Assembly (NCBI GenBank): GCA_015183035.1
Contig: JACZZP010000010.1
Span: forward strand, 62,001 to 126,000
Direction: 5' to 3'
From: Meloidogyne chitwoodi
Taxonomy: Eukaryota; Nematoda; Chromadorea; Rhabditida; Meloidogynidae
Length of the DNA: 64,000 bases
The first letter of the stretch is position 1; the number at the start of each line of letters is the position of its first letter. Shown in pieces: positions 36,401-47,200 of this stretch. A program made the translations under genes and the position numbers. The notes under the pieces were generated by a model that worked only from the letters and a program-made list of their open reading frames with translations, was not told where the DNA came from and ran no database searches.

Positions 36401-39400
36401 GTTTTCAGCGATCTTTTCAGCGATCTTTTTCAGCGATCTTTTCAGCGATGTTTTTCAGCGATCTTTTCAGCGATCTTTTTCAGCGATCTTTTTCAGCGAT
36501 CTTTTCAGCGATGTTTTTCAGCGATGTTTTCAGCGATCTTTTCAGCGATGTTTTTCAGCGATCTTTTTCAGCGATCTTTTCAGCGATGTTTTTCAGCGAT
36601 GTTTTTCAGCGATGTTTTCAGCGATCTTTTCAGCGATCTTTTTCAGCGATCTTTTTCAGCGATCTTTTCAGCGATGTTTTTCAGCGATGTTTTTCAGCGA
36701 TGTTTTCAGCGATCTTTTCAGCGATCTTTTTCAGCGATGTTTTTCAGCGATGTTTTCAGCGATCTTTTCAGCGATCTTTTTCAGCGATCTTTTTCAGCGA
36801 TGTTTTTCAGCGATGTTTTCAGCGATCTTTTCAGCGATGTTTTTCAGCGATGTTTTCAGCGATCTTTTCAGCGATCTTTTTCAGCGATGTTTTCCAGCGA
36901 TGTTTTCAGCGATCTTTTCAGCGATCTTTTTCAGCGATCTTTTTCAGCGATCTTTTCAGCGATGTTTTTCAGCGATGTTTTCAGCGATCTTTTCAGCGAT
37001 GTTTTTCAGCGATCTTTTTCAGCGATCTTTTCAGCGATGTTTTTCAGCGATGTTTTTCAGCGATGTTTTCAGCGATCTTTTCAGCGATCTTTTTCAGCGA
37101 TCTTTTTCAGCGATCTTTTCAGCGATGTTTTTCAGCGATGTTTTTCAGCGATGTTTTCAGCGATCTTTTCAGCGATCTTTTTCAGCGATGTTTTTCAGCG
37201 ATGTTTTCAGCGATCTTTTTCAGCGATCTTTTTCAGCGATGTTTTTCAGCGATCTTTTCAGCGATCTTTTTCAGCGATCTTTTTCAGCGATGTTTTTCAG
37301 CGATGTTTTCAGCGATCTTTTCAGCGATCTTTTTCAGCGATCTTTTTCAGCGATCTTTTCAGCGATGTTTTTCAGCGATGTTTTCAGCGATCTTTTCAGC
37401 GATCTTTTTCAGCGATCTTTTTCAGCGATCTTTTCAGCGATGTTTTTCAGCGATGTTTTTCAGCGATGTTTTCAGCGATCTTTTCAGCGATCTTTTTCAG
37501 CGATGTTTTTCAGCGATGTTTTCAGCGATCTTTTCAGCGATCTTTTTCAGCGATCTTTTTCAGCGATGTTTTTCAGCGATCTTTTCAGCGATCTTTTTCA
37601 GCGATCTTTTTCAGCGATATTTTCCAGCGATCTTTTCAGCGATCTTTTTCAGCGATCTTTTTCAGCGATCTTTTTCAGCGATCTTTTTCAGCGATCTTTT
37701 CAGCGATGTTTTTCAGCGATGTTTTCAGCGATCTTTTCAGCGATGTTTTTCAGCGATCTTTTTCAGCGATCTTTTCAGCGATGTTTTCCAGCGATGTTTT
37801 CAGCGATCTTTTCAGCGATCTTTTTCAGCGATCTTTTTCAGCGATCTTTTCAGCGATGTTTTTCAGCGATCTTTTTCAGCGATGTTTTTCAGCGATGTTT
37901 TCAGCGATCTTTTTCAGCGATCTTTTTCAGCGATATTTTCAGCGATCTTTTTCAGCGATCTTTTTCAGCGATATTTTCCAGCGATCTTTTCAGCGATCTT
38001 TTTCAGCGATGTTTTTCAGCGATCTTTTCAGCGATCTTTTCAGCGATCTTTTTCAGCGATGTTTTCCAGCGATATTTTCAGCGATATTTTTCAGCGATCT
38101 TTTCAGCGATGTTTTTCAGCGATGTTTTTCAGCGATGTTTTCAGCGATCTTTTCAGCGATCTTTTTCAGCGATGTTTTCCAGCGATGTTTTCAGCGATCT
38201 TTTCAGCGATCTTTTTCAGCGATCTTTTTCAGCGATCTTTTCAGCGATGTTTTTCAGCGATGTTTTCAGCGATCTTTTCAGCGATGTTTTTCAGCGATCT
38301 TTTTCAGCGATCTTTTCAGCGATGTTTTTCAGCGATGTTTTTCAGCGATGTTTTCAGCGATCTTTTCAGCGATCTTTTTCAGCGATCTTTTTCAGCGATC
38401 TTTTCAGCGATGTTTTTCAGCGATGTTTTCAGCGATCTTTTCAGCGATGTTTTTCAGCGATCTTTTTCAGCGATCTTTTCAGCGATGTTTTTCAGCGATG
38501 TTTTTCAGCGATGTTTTCAGCGATCTTTTCAGCGATCTTTTTCAGCGATCTTTTTCAGCGATGTTTTCCAGCGATCTTTTCAGCGATCTTTTTCAGCGAT
38601 GTTTTTCAGCGATGTTTTCAGCGATCTTTTCAGCGATCTTTTCAGCGATCTTTTTCAGCGATCTTTTTCAGCGATCTTTTCAGCGATGTTTTTCAGCGAT
38701 GTTTTCAGCGATCTTTTCAGCGATGTTTTTCAGCGATCTTTTTCAGCGATCTTTTCAGCGATCTTTTTCAGCGATGTTTTTCAGCGATGTTTTCAGCGAT
38801 CTTTTTCAGCGATATTTTCAGCGATCTTTTTCAGCGATATTTTCAGCGATATTTTCAGCGATCTTTTTCAGCGATGTTTTCCAGCGATCTTTTCAGCGAT
38901 GTTTTTCAGCGATGTTTTTCAGCGATGTTTTTCAGCGATGTTTTCAGCGATCTTTTTCAGCGATATTTTCAGCGATCTTTTTCAGCGATATTTTCAGCGA
39001 TCTTTTTCAGCGATCTTTTTCAGCGATCTTTTCAGCGATCTTTTCAGCGATGTTTTTCAGCGATCTTTTTCAGCGATCTTTTCAGCGATGTTTTTCAGCG
39101 ATGTTTTTCAGCGATGTTTTCCAGCGATCTTTTCAGCGATCTTTTTCAGCGATGTTTTTCAGCGATCTTTTTCAGCGATGTTTTCCAGCGATCTTTTCAG
39201 CGATCTTTTTCAGCGATGTTTTTCAGCGATGTTTTCAGCGATCTTTTCAGCGATCTTTTTCAGCGATCTTTTTCAGCGATCTTTTCAGCGATGTTTTTCA
39301 GCGATGTTTTCAGCGATCTTTTTCAGCGATCTTTTCAGCGATCTTTTTCAGCGATGTTTTTCAGCGATGTTTTCAGCGATTCTTTTCAGCGATGTTTTCC

Positions 39401-42400
39401 AGCGATCTTTTTCAGCGATCTTTTTCAGCGATCTTTTTCAGCGATGTTTTTCAGCGATGTTTTCCAGCGATCTTTTCAGCGATCTTTTTCAGCGATGTTT
39501 TCCAGCGATCTTTTCAGCGATGTTTTTCAGCGATGTTTTTCAGCGATCTTTTTCAGCGATCTTTTCAGCGATGTTTTCCAGCGATCTTTTCAGCGATCTT
39601 TTTCAGCGATGTTTTTCAGCGATCTTTTTCAGCGATGTTTTTCAGCGATGTTTTTCAGCGATGTTTTCAGCGATGTTTTCCAGCGATCTTTTCAGCGATC
39701 TTTTTCAGCGATGTTTTTCAGCGATCTTTTTCAGCGATGTTTTCCAGCGATCTTTTCAGCGATCTTTTTCAGCGATGTTTTTCAGCGATCTTTTTCAGCG
39801 ATGTTTTCCAGCGATCTTTTCAGCGATCTTTTTCAGCGATGTTTTTCAGCGATGTTTTCAGCGATCTTTTCAGCGATCTTTTTCAGCGATCTTTTTCAGC
39901 GATCTTTTCAGCGATGTTTTTCAGCGATGTTTTCAGCGATCTTTTTCAGCGATCTTTTCAGCGATCTTTTTCAGCGATGTTTTTCAGCGATGTTTTCAGC
40001 GATCTTTTTCAGCGATATTTTCAGCGATCTTTTTCAGCGATATTTTCAGCGATCTTTTTCAGCGATCTTTTCAGCGATCTTTTTCAGCGATCTTTTCAGC
40101 GATGTTTTTCAGCGATGTTTTTCAGCGATGTTTTCAGCGATCTTTTCAGCGATCTTTTTCAGCGATCTTTTCAGCGATGTTTTTCAGCGATGTTTTCAGC
40201 GATCTTTTCAGCGATGTTTTTCAGCGATCTTTTTCAGCGATCTTTTCAGCGATGTTTTTCAGCGATGTTTTTCAGCGATGTTTTCAGCGATCTTTTCAGC
40301 GATGTTTTTCAGCGATCTTTTTCAGCGATGTTTTTCAGCGATGTTTTCAGCGATCTTTTTCAGCGATCTTTTTCAGCGATATTTTCAGCGATCTTTTTCA
40401 GCGATCTTTTTCAGCGATATTTTCCAGCGATCTTTTCAGCGATCTTTTTCAGCGATCTTTTTCAGCGATCTTTTCAGCGATGTTTTTCAGCGATGTTTTC
40501 AGCGATCTTTTCAGCGATGTTTTTCAGCGATCTTTTTCAGCGATCTTTTCAGCGATGTTTTTCAGCGATGTTTTTCAGCGATGTTTTCAGCGATCTTTTC
40601 AGCGATGTTTTTCAGCGATCTTTTTCAGCGATGTTTTTCAGCGATGTTTTCAGCGATCTTTTTCAGCGATCTTTTTCAGCGATATTTTCAGCGATCTTTT
40701 TCAGCGATCTTTTTCAGCGATATTTTCCAGCGATCTTTTCAGCGATCTTTTTCAGCGATGTTTTTCAGCGATCTTTTCAGCGATCTTTTCAGCGATCTTT
40801 TTCAGCGATGTTTTCCAGCGATATTTTCAGCGATATTTTTCAGCGATCTTTTCAGCGATGTTTTTCAGCGATGTTTTTCAGCGATGTTTTCAGCGATCTT
40901 TTCAGCGATCTTTTTCAGCGATGTTTTCCAGCGATGTTTTCAGCGATCTTTTCAGCGATCTTTTTCAGCGATCTTTTTCAGCGATCTTTTCAGCGATGTT
41001 TTTCAGCGATGTTTTCAGCGATCTTTTCAGCGATGTTTTTCAGCGATCTTTTTCAGCGATCTTTTCAGCGATGTTTTTCAGCGATGTTTTTCAGCGATGT
41101 TTTCAGCGATCTTTTCAGCGATCTTTTTCAGCGATCTTTTCAGCGATGTTTTTCAGCGATGTTTTCAGCGATCTTTTCAGCGATGTTTTTCAGCGATCTT
41201 TTTCAGCGATCTTTTCAGCGATGTTTTTCAGCGATGTTTTTCAGCGATGTTTTCAGCGATCTTTTCAGCGATCTTTTTCAGCGATCTTTTTCAGCGATGT
41301 TTTCCAGCGATCTTTTCAGCGATCTTTTTCAGCGATGTTTTTCAGCGATGTTTTCAGCGATCTTTTCAGCGATCTTTTCAGCGATCTTTTTCAGCGATCT
41401 TTTTCAGCGATCTTTTCAGCGATGTTTTTCAGCGATGTTTTCAGCGATCTTTTCAGCGATGTTTTTCAGCGATCTTTTTCAGCGATCTTTTCAGCGATCT
41501 TTTTCAGCGATGTTTTTCAGCGATGTTTTCAGCGATCTTTTTCAGCGATATTTTCAGCGATCTTTTTCAGCGATATTTTCAGCGATATTTTCAGCGATCT
41601 TTTTAAGCGATGTTTTCCAGCGATCTTTTCCAGCGATCTTTTCAGCGATGTTTTTCAGCGATGTTTTTCAGCGATGTTTTTCAGCGATGTTTTCAGCGAT
41701 CTTTTTCAGCGATATTTTCAGCGATCTTTTTCAGCGATATTTTCAGCGATCTTTTTCAGCGATCTTTTTCAGCGATCTTTTCAGCGATGTTTTTCAGCGA
41801 TGTTTTTCAGCGATGTTTTTCAGCGATGTTTTTCAGCGATGTTTTTCAGCGATGTTTTTCAGCGATGTTTTCAGCGATCTTTTTCAGCGATATTTTCAGC
41901 GATCTTTTTCAGCGATCTTTTTCAGCGATCTTTTTCAGCGATCTTTTCAGCGATGTTTTCCAGCGATCTTTTCAGCGATCTTTTTCAGCGATGTTTTTCA
42001 GCGATGTTTTTCAGCGATGTTTTCAGCGATCTTTTTCAGCGATCTTTTTCAGCGATCTTTTCAGCGATGTTTTTCAGCGATGTTTTTCAGCGATGTTTTT
42101 CAGCGATGTTTTTCAGCGATGTTTTTCAGCGATGTTTTCAGCGATGTTTTCAGCGATCTTTTCAGCGATCTTTTTCAGCGATCTTTTTCAGCGATGTTTT
42201 CCAGCGATATTTTCAGCGATATTTTTCAGCGATCTTTTCAGCGATCTTTTTCAGCGATCTTTTTCAGCGATCTTTTCAGCGATGTTTTTCAGCGATGTTT
42301 TTCAGCGATGTTTTCAGCGATCTTTTCAGCGATCTTTTTCAGCGATATTTTTCAGCGATCTTTTCAGCGATGTTTTTCAGCGATGTTTTTCAGCGATATT

Positions 42401-42455
42401 TTCAGCGATATTTTTCAGCGATCTTTTCAGCGATCTTTTTCAGCGATATTTTCAC
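33440..42455. repeat. satellite block 2: 12/13-bp TTTTCAGCGATN array, about 700 units
   Basis: Units consist of CAGCGAT plus G, C or A and then four or five T, sometimes ending TTTTCC. Because unit length varies between 12 and 13, the frame drifts, yet no frame on the plus strand meets a stop. This explains the predicted products of thousands of residues (FSDVF, FQRCF and FSAIF are the same unit read in three frames). Higher-order repeats are present: the rare cagcggtg unit occurs at 34341 and 34745 inside the same 404-bp context. Its direction is inverted relative to block 1. Confidence 0.97.
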
Positions 42456-42566
42456 CGATGTTCACCGATATTCACAACTCTTCCATAGGCGAAACTCGTC
42501 GAAAAATTCGTCGAAAAAACTCATCGAAAAATTTGTCGACGAAGTTCGTCGACGAAACTCGTCTAT
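42440..42566. repeat. right edge of satellite: 10-mers and a third mini-array
   Basis: Block 2 ends in ttttcaccgatg, ttcaccgata, ttcacaac, the same degenerate 10-mers as at its left edge. From about 42487 six units of the form GAAACTCGTC/GAAAAATTCGTC/GACGAAGTTCGTC follow, in the orientation of block 1. They sit between the inverted words ttccatag (42481) and ctatggga (42562). Confidence 0.8.
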
Positions 42567-43300
42567 GGGAAAAAAAGCACAAGTCAGTTTTAGACATTTC
42601 CCACATAAAATTGTTTAATGTTTAGGGGCTTTTATTTCGACTTCTAAAAGTCATAATATTCTAATTTTTTGATATTGTATTAAGTTTTTCGAGTTCTAAA
42701 TAATATGTAAAATCCAGACTAATCTGACTTTTAGAAAAAAGCTCATAAAATATAGTATCTACATCTCCCCATATTTATCATCTGCACTGAAAAGGTATTT
42801 AACAATTTAATTAATTATAAACAAGCGTTTCAGTGCCAACTGAAATTTTAATATAACATATTTCTTACTGTATTAGAATCGAATTCATGGATGTTTATGG
42901 GCAATTTTCTCAAAGTATGGTTGTAGAATTTTGAATATCCATAGCACATTCTATTCAGCTTTTCGAGCTCTTTCGTATGATACCATATTTATCAAAAATG
43001 TTTAATTTAAAAAAATTCAAAAAAATTTAGTATATCTCCAATAATCCCAAGCTCAGAAGCGCTTTGTTTTTAATCTATTTTGATTGATAAATGAAAGATT
43101 ACATAAAAACTTGCTCAGCCCAAACTCAGTCTTTATAACGAGATATACTTTAACTTTTTAAATCTGTTTTGTAATCTTTTTACTTTTTAAATTAATTTAA
43201 TATTTATAAAAGATAAATTAAACATTTACGGAAAAAATATTATTTATTAAAAATATTAATAAAATTATCAAAAAATTATTTTGTCAAAATAAATTTTCTT
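42567..43300. other. right flank of the satellite
   Basis: Low-complexity spacer before the COG6 3' end. The part 43133-43245 (tataacgagat ... cggaaaaaatattatt) is the right copy of the imperfect direct repeat that flanks the satellite. No gene was seen. Confidence 0.5.
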
Positions 43301-46300
43301 TTAAGCTTTAGAACCCTCAATTTTAGTCAAAATTGTTTCCACCTTAAAATTAAAAAATAAAATTTTTAATTAATTTAAAACCTCTTCAATATTTTTTATT
43401 TGTTCAATAATAGGATAATCATTAGATGGATCACAAATTTTTTGATAAATAATTTTATAAGCAGCAAAAATGTGTTCATTTGTACGGCGTTGAATTGAAT
43501 TAAGAATTCTAAATTTAAAAAAAAAGTTTAATTTAATTTTACTACATTATTTATTTATTTTTAACAAATTTTGAGCAATTAAAAAAAATTTTCCATCAAT
43601 GGGGTTCGAACTCTATACCCACAAGCTTTGTATCCAAGCAACTTACCACTTAACCAAACAACTTAATAATATAAAACTTTTTTCTGTATTATGTTCTTTT
43701 TTAAGACTTAAAAAAAATTTGATTTATTAAACCTTGTAGAGGACACTTTAGCTAATTGATTACAATTGTAACAATCCGTATTTAATAAAAATTGATTAAA
43801 TTTGGTAATAGAATCCTTAACTCGATTTGGTTCCATTCCAGAAATTTTTGATAATTGTCCCTATAAAATATTCTATATCCACAAAAAAATATTAAAAAAA
43901 ACCTGATTAATTTCATGTGCCATAGCTTTAGTATATAAATCCATCATATCAGTTTTATCAAGTACTAAAGATGCTTGTTCACTAACTAAAACATCTTCAT
44001 TAGCTTCAATCTGTGCTTTAATCATTTCTAATTTTTTATCAGTGTATTGATATAAAATTAAAATTGAACGTATTGAATTTAAACAATTTAACATATAAAC
44101 TGAAACATCCAAAAAATTATCCAAATTACTACAGATTAATTGAATTGATTGAATTAATGGATCCAAAATGTGTTGAAAAATCTTTTTAAAAATTATTAAA
44201 TAAATTTAAAAAAAATAAAAACCTTATTATAAATTTCCCGTTTGTCCGTATTTACAGTCAAAGTTCCATAGGTTGGTGATTCTAAAATATCACGCAGTAA
44301 AAGAAGTGTTTGATTAACAGAATTAACAGGCATCAAATCATAATCGGGCACTCTTGCCTTAAATTTAAAAAATAATAAAATTTGAAAAAATAAAACAAAC
44401 ATTGGCCAATATTTTTTGAGTTGCAGAACTAACAGAACTATAAAACATATTAGAACAGAGTTCATGTAAATCACGACAGCATAATAATAAGTGAGAATTT
44501 GGTGGAAGCAGCTCACTAAAAACATTTTTTAAATTAGTTAAGGTTTAGAAAGAAAGAAAATCCAAGGTTTTTAATTAAAAATACTTTTAAAATAAATTTA
44601 AAACAAAAGAAAAAATATTTAAAAACGAATTAAAAATTTGTACATAAAATAAAAGTAAATTTCCCCCAAGAGGATTCGAACCTTCAACCTTACAGTGACG
44701 AACCTAAGACACTACCACTGCACCAAACCGACAACTTATAAATGAAGGTTAAAAAAGAACTAAATAATCTAAAAAAACCTTGAAAATACTCAACTTCCTA
44801 ACTTACGTAAAAGTGTCCACAAAATAAAATAATAAATTAGAGAGTCTGTAAAGCACTATACAATTACCTTCTCTTGTAATACATTGTTCAACACGTAACT
44901 TTAATAAAAAAATTAAATAAAAATTTAAATTAAAAGAAAAAAACTCTTAAAGGTTGACAAAAGGCCTCAGAAATTGAAGAAAGAACACAAAGTATTTGTT
45001 CTGTAATTTTTTCAGCTAAACAATGACATCCACGTAATAAATTCTCAACAAATTCCTTTTCGTTTAAAATTGAAGATTGAATCCAAGAAAACATTTCGTT
45101 AACATATCTAGAACAAATTGAAGATTTTATGTTTACAAAATAAATAATGTTTAAAAAAAAGTTGCGGATAAAATTTGCGGATTTTTGCCAGCCAAATAAA
45201 AATGACTAAAAAATTTTTAATGTGTTTGCATGCAAAATAAAAACAGAGTTATGCATAAGGATCCGAACCTTCCCCCTCAAAAGTACAAACCCAAGACAAT
45301 ACCACTACACCAAACCATCAATTAAAAAAATAAACTTTAAAAAACCTTATAGGATCAGTAGAAAGCTGTTCAATAGGTTTTTGAAATCCAATAGATTTTG
45401 CTCCTTTTGTTAAAACTTCAATAAAAGCTCTAACAAGATAATTACGCCTAGCATAACCATAATCTTCTAATGCTTTTGAAAAAAGTGTTGGTTTTAATTG
45501 AATATATTCAAAAGATTGAATTAAAGTAGATTTTAAATCGAAAAATTCAACATTAAGAAGTCTACATTCATCTGAGGAAAAAATAATTTAAAAATTAAAC
45601 AATAAAATACTTTGAATTGACTGATAAAGTGTATTGTACGACGTCTCGAGTTTATCAGAAAGAAGTTGAGAAATTTCAATCCTAAATATTAAAATTGAAA
45701 TTAATTATTTTTTAAAAATACAATGCAAAATTCTCAGGTTCAACAGCAATGCGTTCAACAACATTAGAATTAACTTCGATTAGGCGATTAAATGCCTTGA
45801 AAAATGAATCGCTAATAGCTAAATTAATTTTTTTTAATTTTAAAATAAATTTAAAAATTCAAAAAACTAATAAACCTGTTTTTCCTTCTAAACACAAAGC
45901 CTTCTCCTCATCTTCCGTCAATAAATATTTTGCAAAAAAGTCTGATAAATATGCTTGTTTCATTACTAATTCTTTCCTATCATTTTTTAAATAAATTTTA
46001 AAAATTAAAAAAATCCAAACTTTTCATTTTGTAAAATAGCCGTCTTTTTCAATAATTCTTGAGTTTTTTCTTTATTCATTTGTATACGATTAGTCATTTC
46101 GTGACATATTGTATTCATACTACGAATTTTGCCAACAAAAGATTGAATTTGAGAATTCATCTAAAAATTGAAAAAAAATATCTTTTGCGGACAAAAAGTT
46201 GCGGCATCTGGCCTTCCAAAAAAGCAAAAAATTAAAACAAACATTTTCAAATTGTTCCAAATATTGTTGATTGAGTTCAAGTTCTCTGTCTTCAATAGCT

Positions 46301-46498
46301 ATCTTCAAAGCTTTTTCGGTTATATTTGCACCACCATCATGCAAATTTTCGTTTAAATAAGTAAATGCTTCCATAAAATTCTTTAAAAAAATTAAAAAAT
46401 AATAAAATTAAAAAAACCTCGTCCTCATCTAATCGTGTATTTAGCAAAGATTCAAGTCGAGTATTATTATTATTACCACTCTCATTGAGTGAAATCAT
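43301..46498 (-). CDS. cogc-6: conserved oligomeric Golgi complex subunit 6 (COG6)
   Basis: The start at 46498 gives MISLNESGNNNNTRLESLLN. Exons follow across 3.2 kb: MEAFTYLNENLHDGG, a coiled-coil part (MNSQIQSFVGKIRSMNTICH, NRIQMNKEKTQELLKK), ILQNEKERIVMKQAYLSDFF, KAFNRLIEVNSNVVERIA, YGYARRNYLVRAFIEVLTKG, DPIRYVNEMFSWIQSSILNE, EEL LPPNSHLLLC, DLMPVNSVNQTLLLLRDILE, DMMDLYTKAMAHEINQ, and the end ETILTKIEGSKA at 43301. Order and content match COG6, a lobe B subunit of the COG tether that guides retrograde vesicles within the Golgi. The length, roughly 600 residues, is near the family norm. Three introns carry tRNA-like elements in the sense direction. The symbol follows the C. elegans naming. 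Confidence 0.88.
43590..43672 (-). ncRNA. tRNA-like sequence in COG6 intron, copy a
   Basis: Minus strand: A box tggttaagtgg, an anticodon-arm-like gcttggatacaaagc, and B box gagttcgaacccc. The arms pair only in part. Same sense as COG6. Confidence 0.55.
44664..44738 (-). ncRNA. tRNA-like sequence in COG6 intron, copy b
   Basis: Minus strand: A box tggtgcagtgg, then gtgtcttaggttcg, and B box aggttcgaatcctc with a fair T arm (GAAGG/CCTCT). The acceptor stem is poor. It is clearly related to the copy at 45248. Confidence 0.6.
45248..45325 (-). ncRNA. tRNA-like sequence in COG6 intron, copy c
   Basis: Minus strand: A box tggtgtagtgg, then tattgtcttgggttt, and B box aggttcggatcctt. It shares most of its D-arm side with the copy at 44664, which points to a repeated family. 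Same sense as COG6. Confidence 0.6.
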
Positions 46499-47200
46499 GT
46501 TCTAAATAATGCTTAAAAAAATTAAAAAAAAATTTTTGATTAAACAAATAAAATGTGGGTAAAACCAAACTATTCGCGAGCCACATATGTAATTAGCGAC
46601 TGGTCAGTTGCAAGCAACGTAGTAACAAATTAACAATAAATGAAAATAAAAAAAGAATTTTTAACAAATATGTAAATTTTAAAAGATTTTATAAAATTTT
46701 TATTTCATTGCATTTTTTAAAAAAAGGCCACAATTGAAAATACAACAAAGTCGAAAAAAGGGAAAAACAAAAATTAATTAAATTTTTTTATTCTGGGGAT
46801 TTTTTAATTATTTATTAATTTTGTATGACAAAAAAGATTTATTAAACAATTAAAATATTTTGTCATACACAAAAAATCAAAAAAACTATTTGCATTTTAT
46901 TATTAAATTTGGCATTAAAATATAGGTTACTTGTCCTCTCACCTACTTTTCTTTGCAGATACTCAGAAATACACCCCTTTACTTATTTAATACGTCCAAG
47001 TGTGTAATTTTCTAGAAATAGAGGACACCTATTTTCCTTTTTTTTGGTCAAACATCAGTCAGACGTTCGAGATGATAGAGGGGTATATTTGAATATATCA
47101 AGCAAGAAAAGGGGGATAAAGAGAAGACAAATACCAAACTTTTTATAAACATTTCAGTATATTAAAAAATTCAACCGTAGCTGAAATTTCCTTTATTAAA
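46499..47200. other. spacer between COG6 and LRRFIP-type genes
   Basis: AT-rich. It holds the COG6 upstream region and the 3' flank of the LRRFIP-type gene. No structured element was recognised. Confidence 0.4.

Noticed and set aside
29805..42455. CRISPR array
   Set aside because: Units are contiguous 12-13-mers with no unique spacers, in a eukaryotic genome.
29805..42566. Chromosome end
   Set aside because: No TTAGGC repeats are present, and normal genes continue on both sides, so it is interstitial unless the assembly is wrong.
29804..42625. Reading frames of 3000-4300 residues across the satellite
   Set aside because: Start codons are TTG or lie inside repeat units, the frames cross unrelated blocks, all plus frames are open at once, and no unique domain or splice signal is present.
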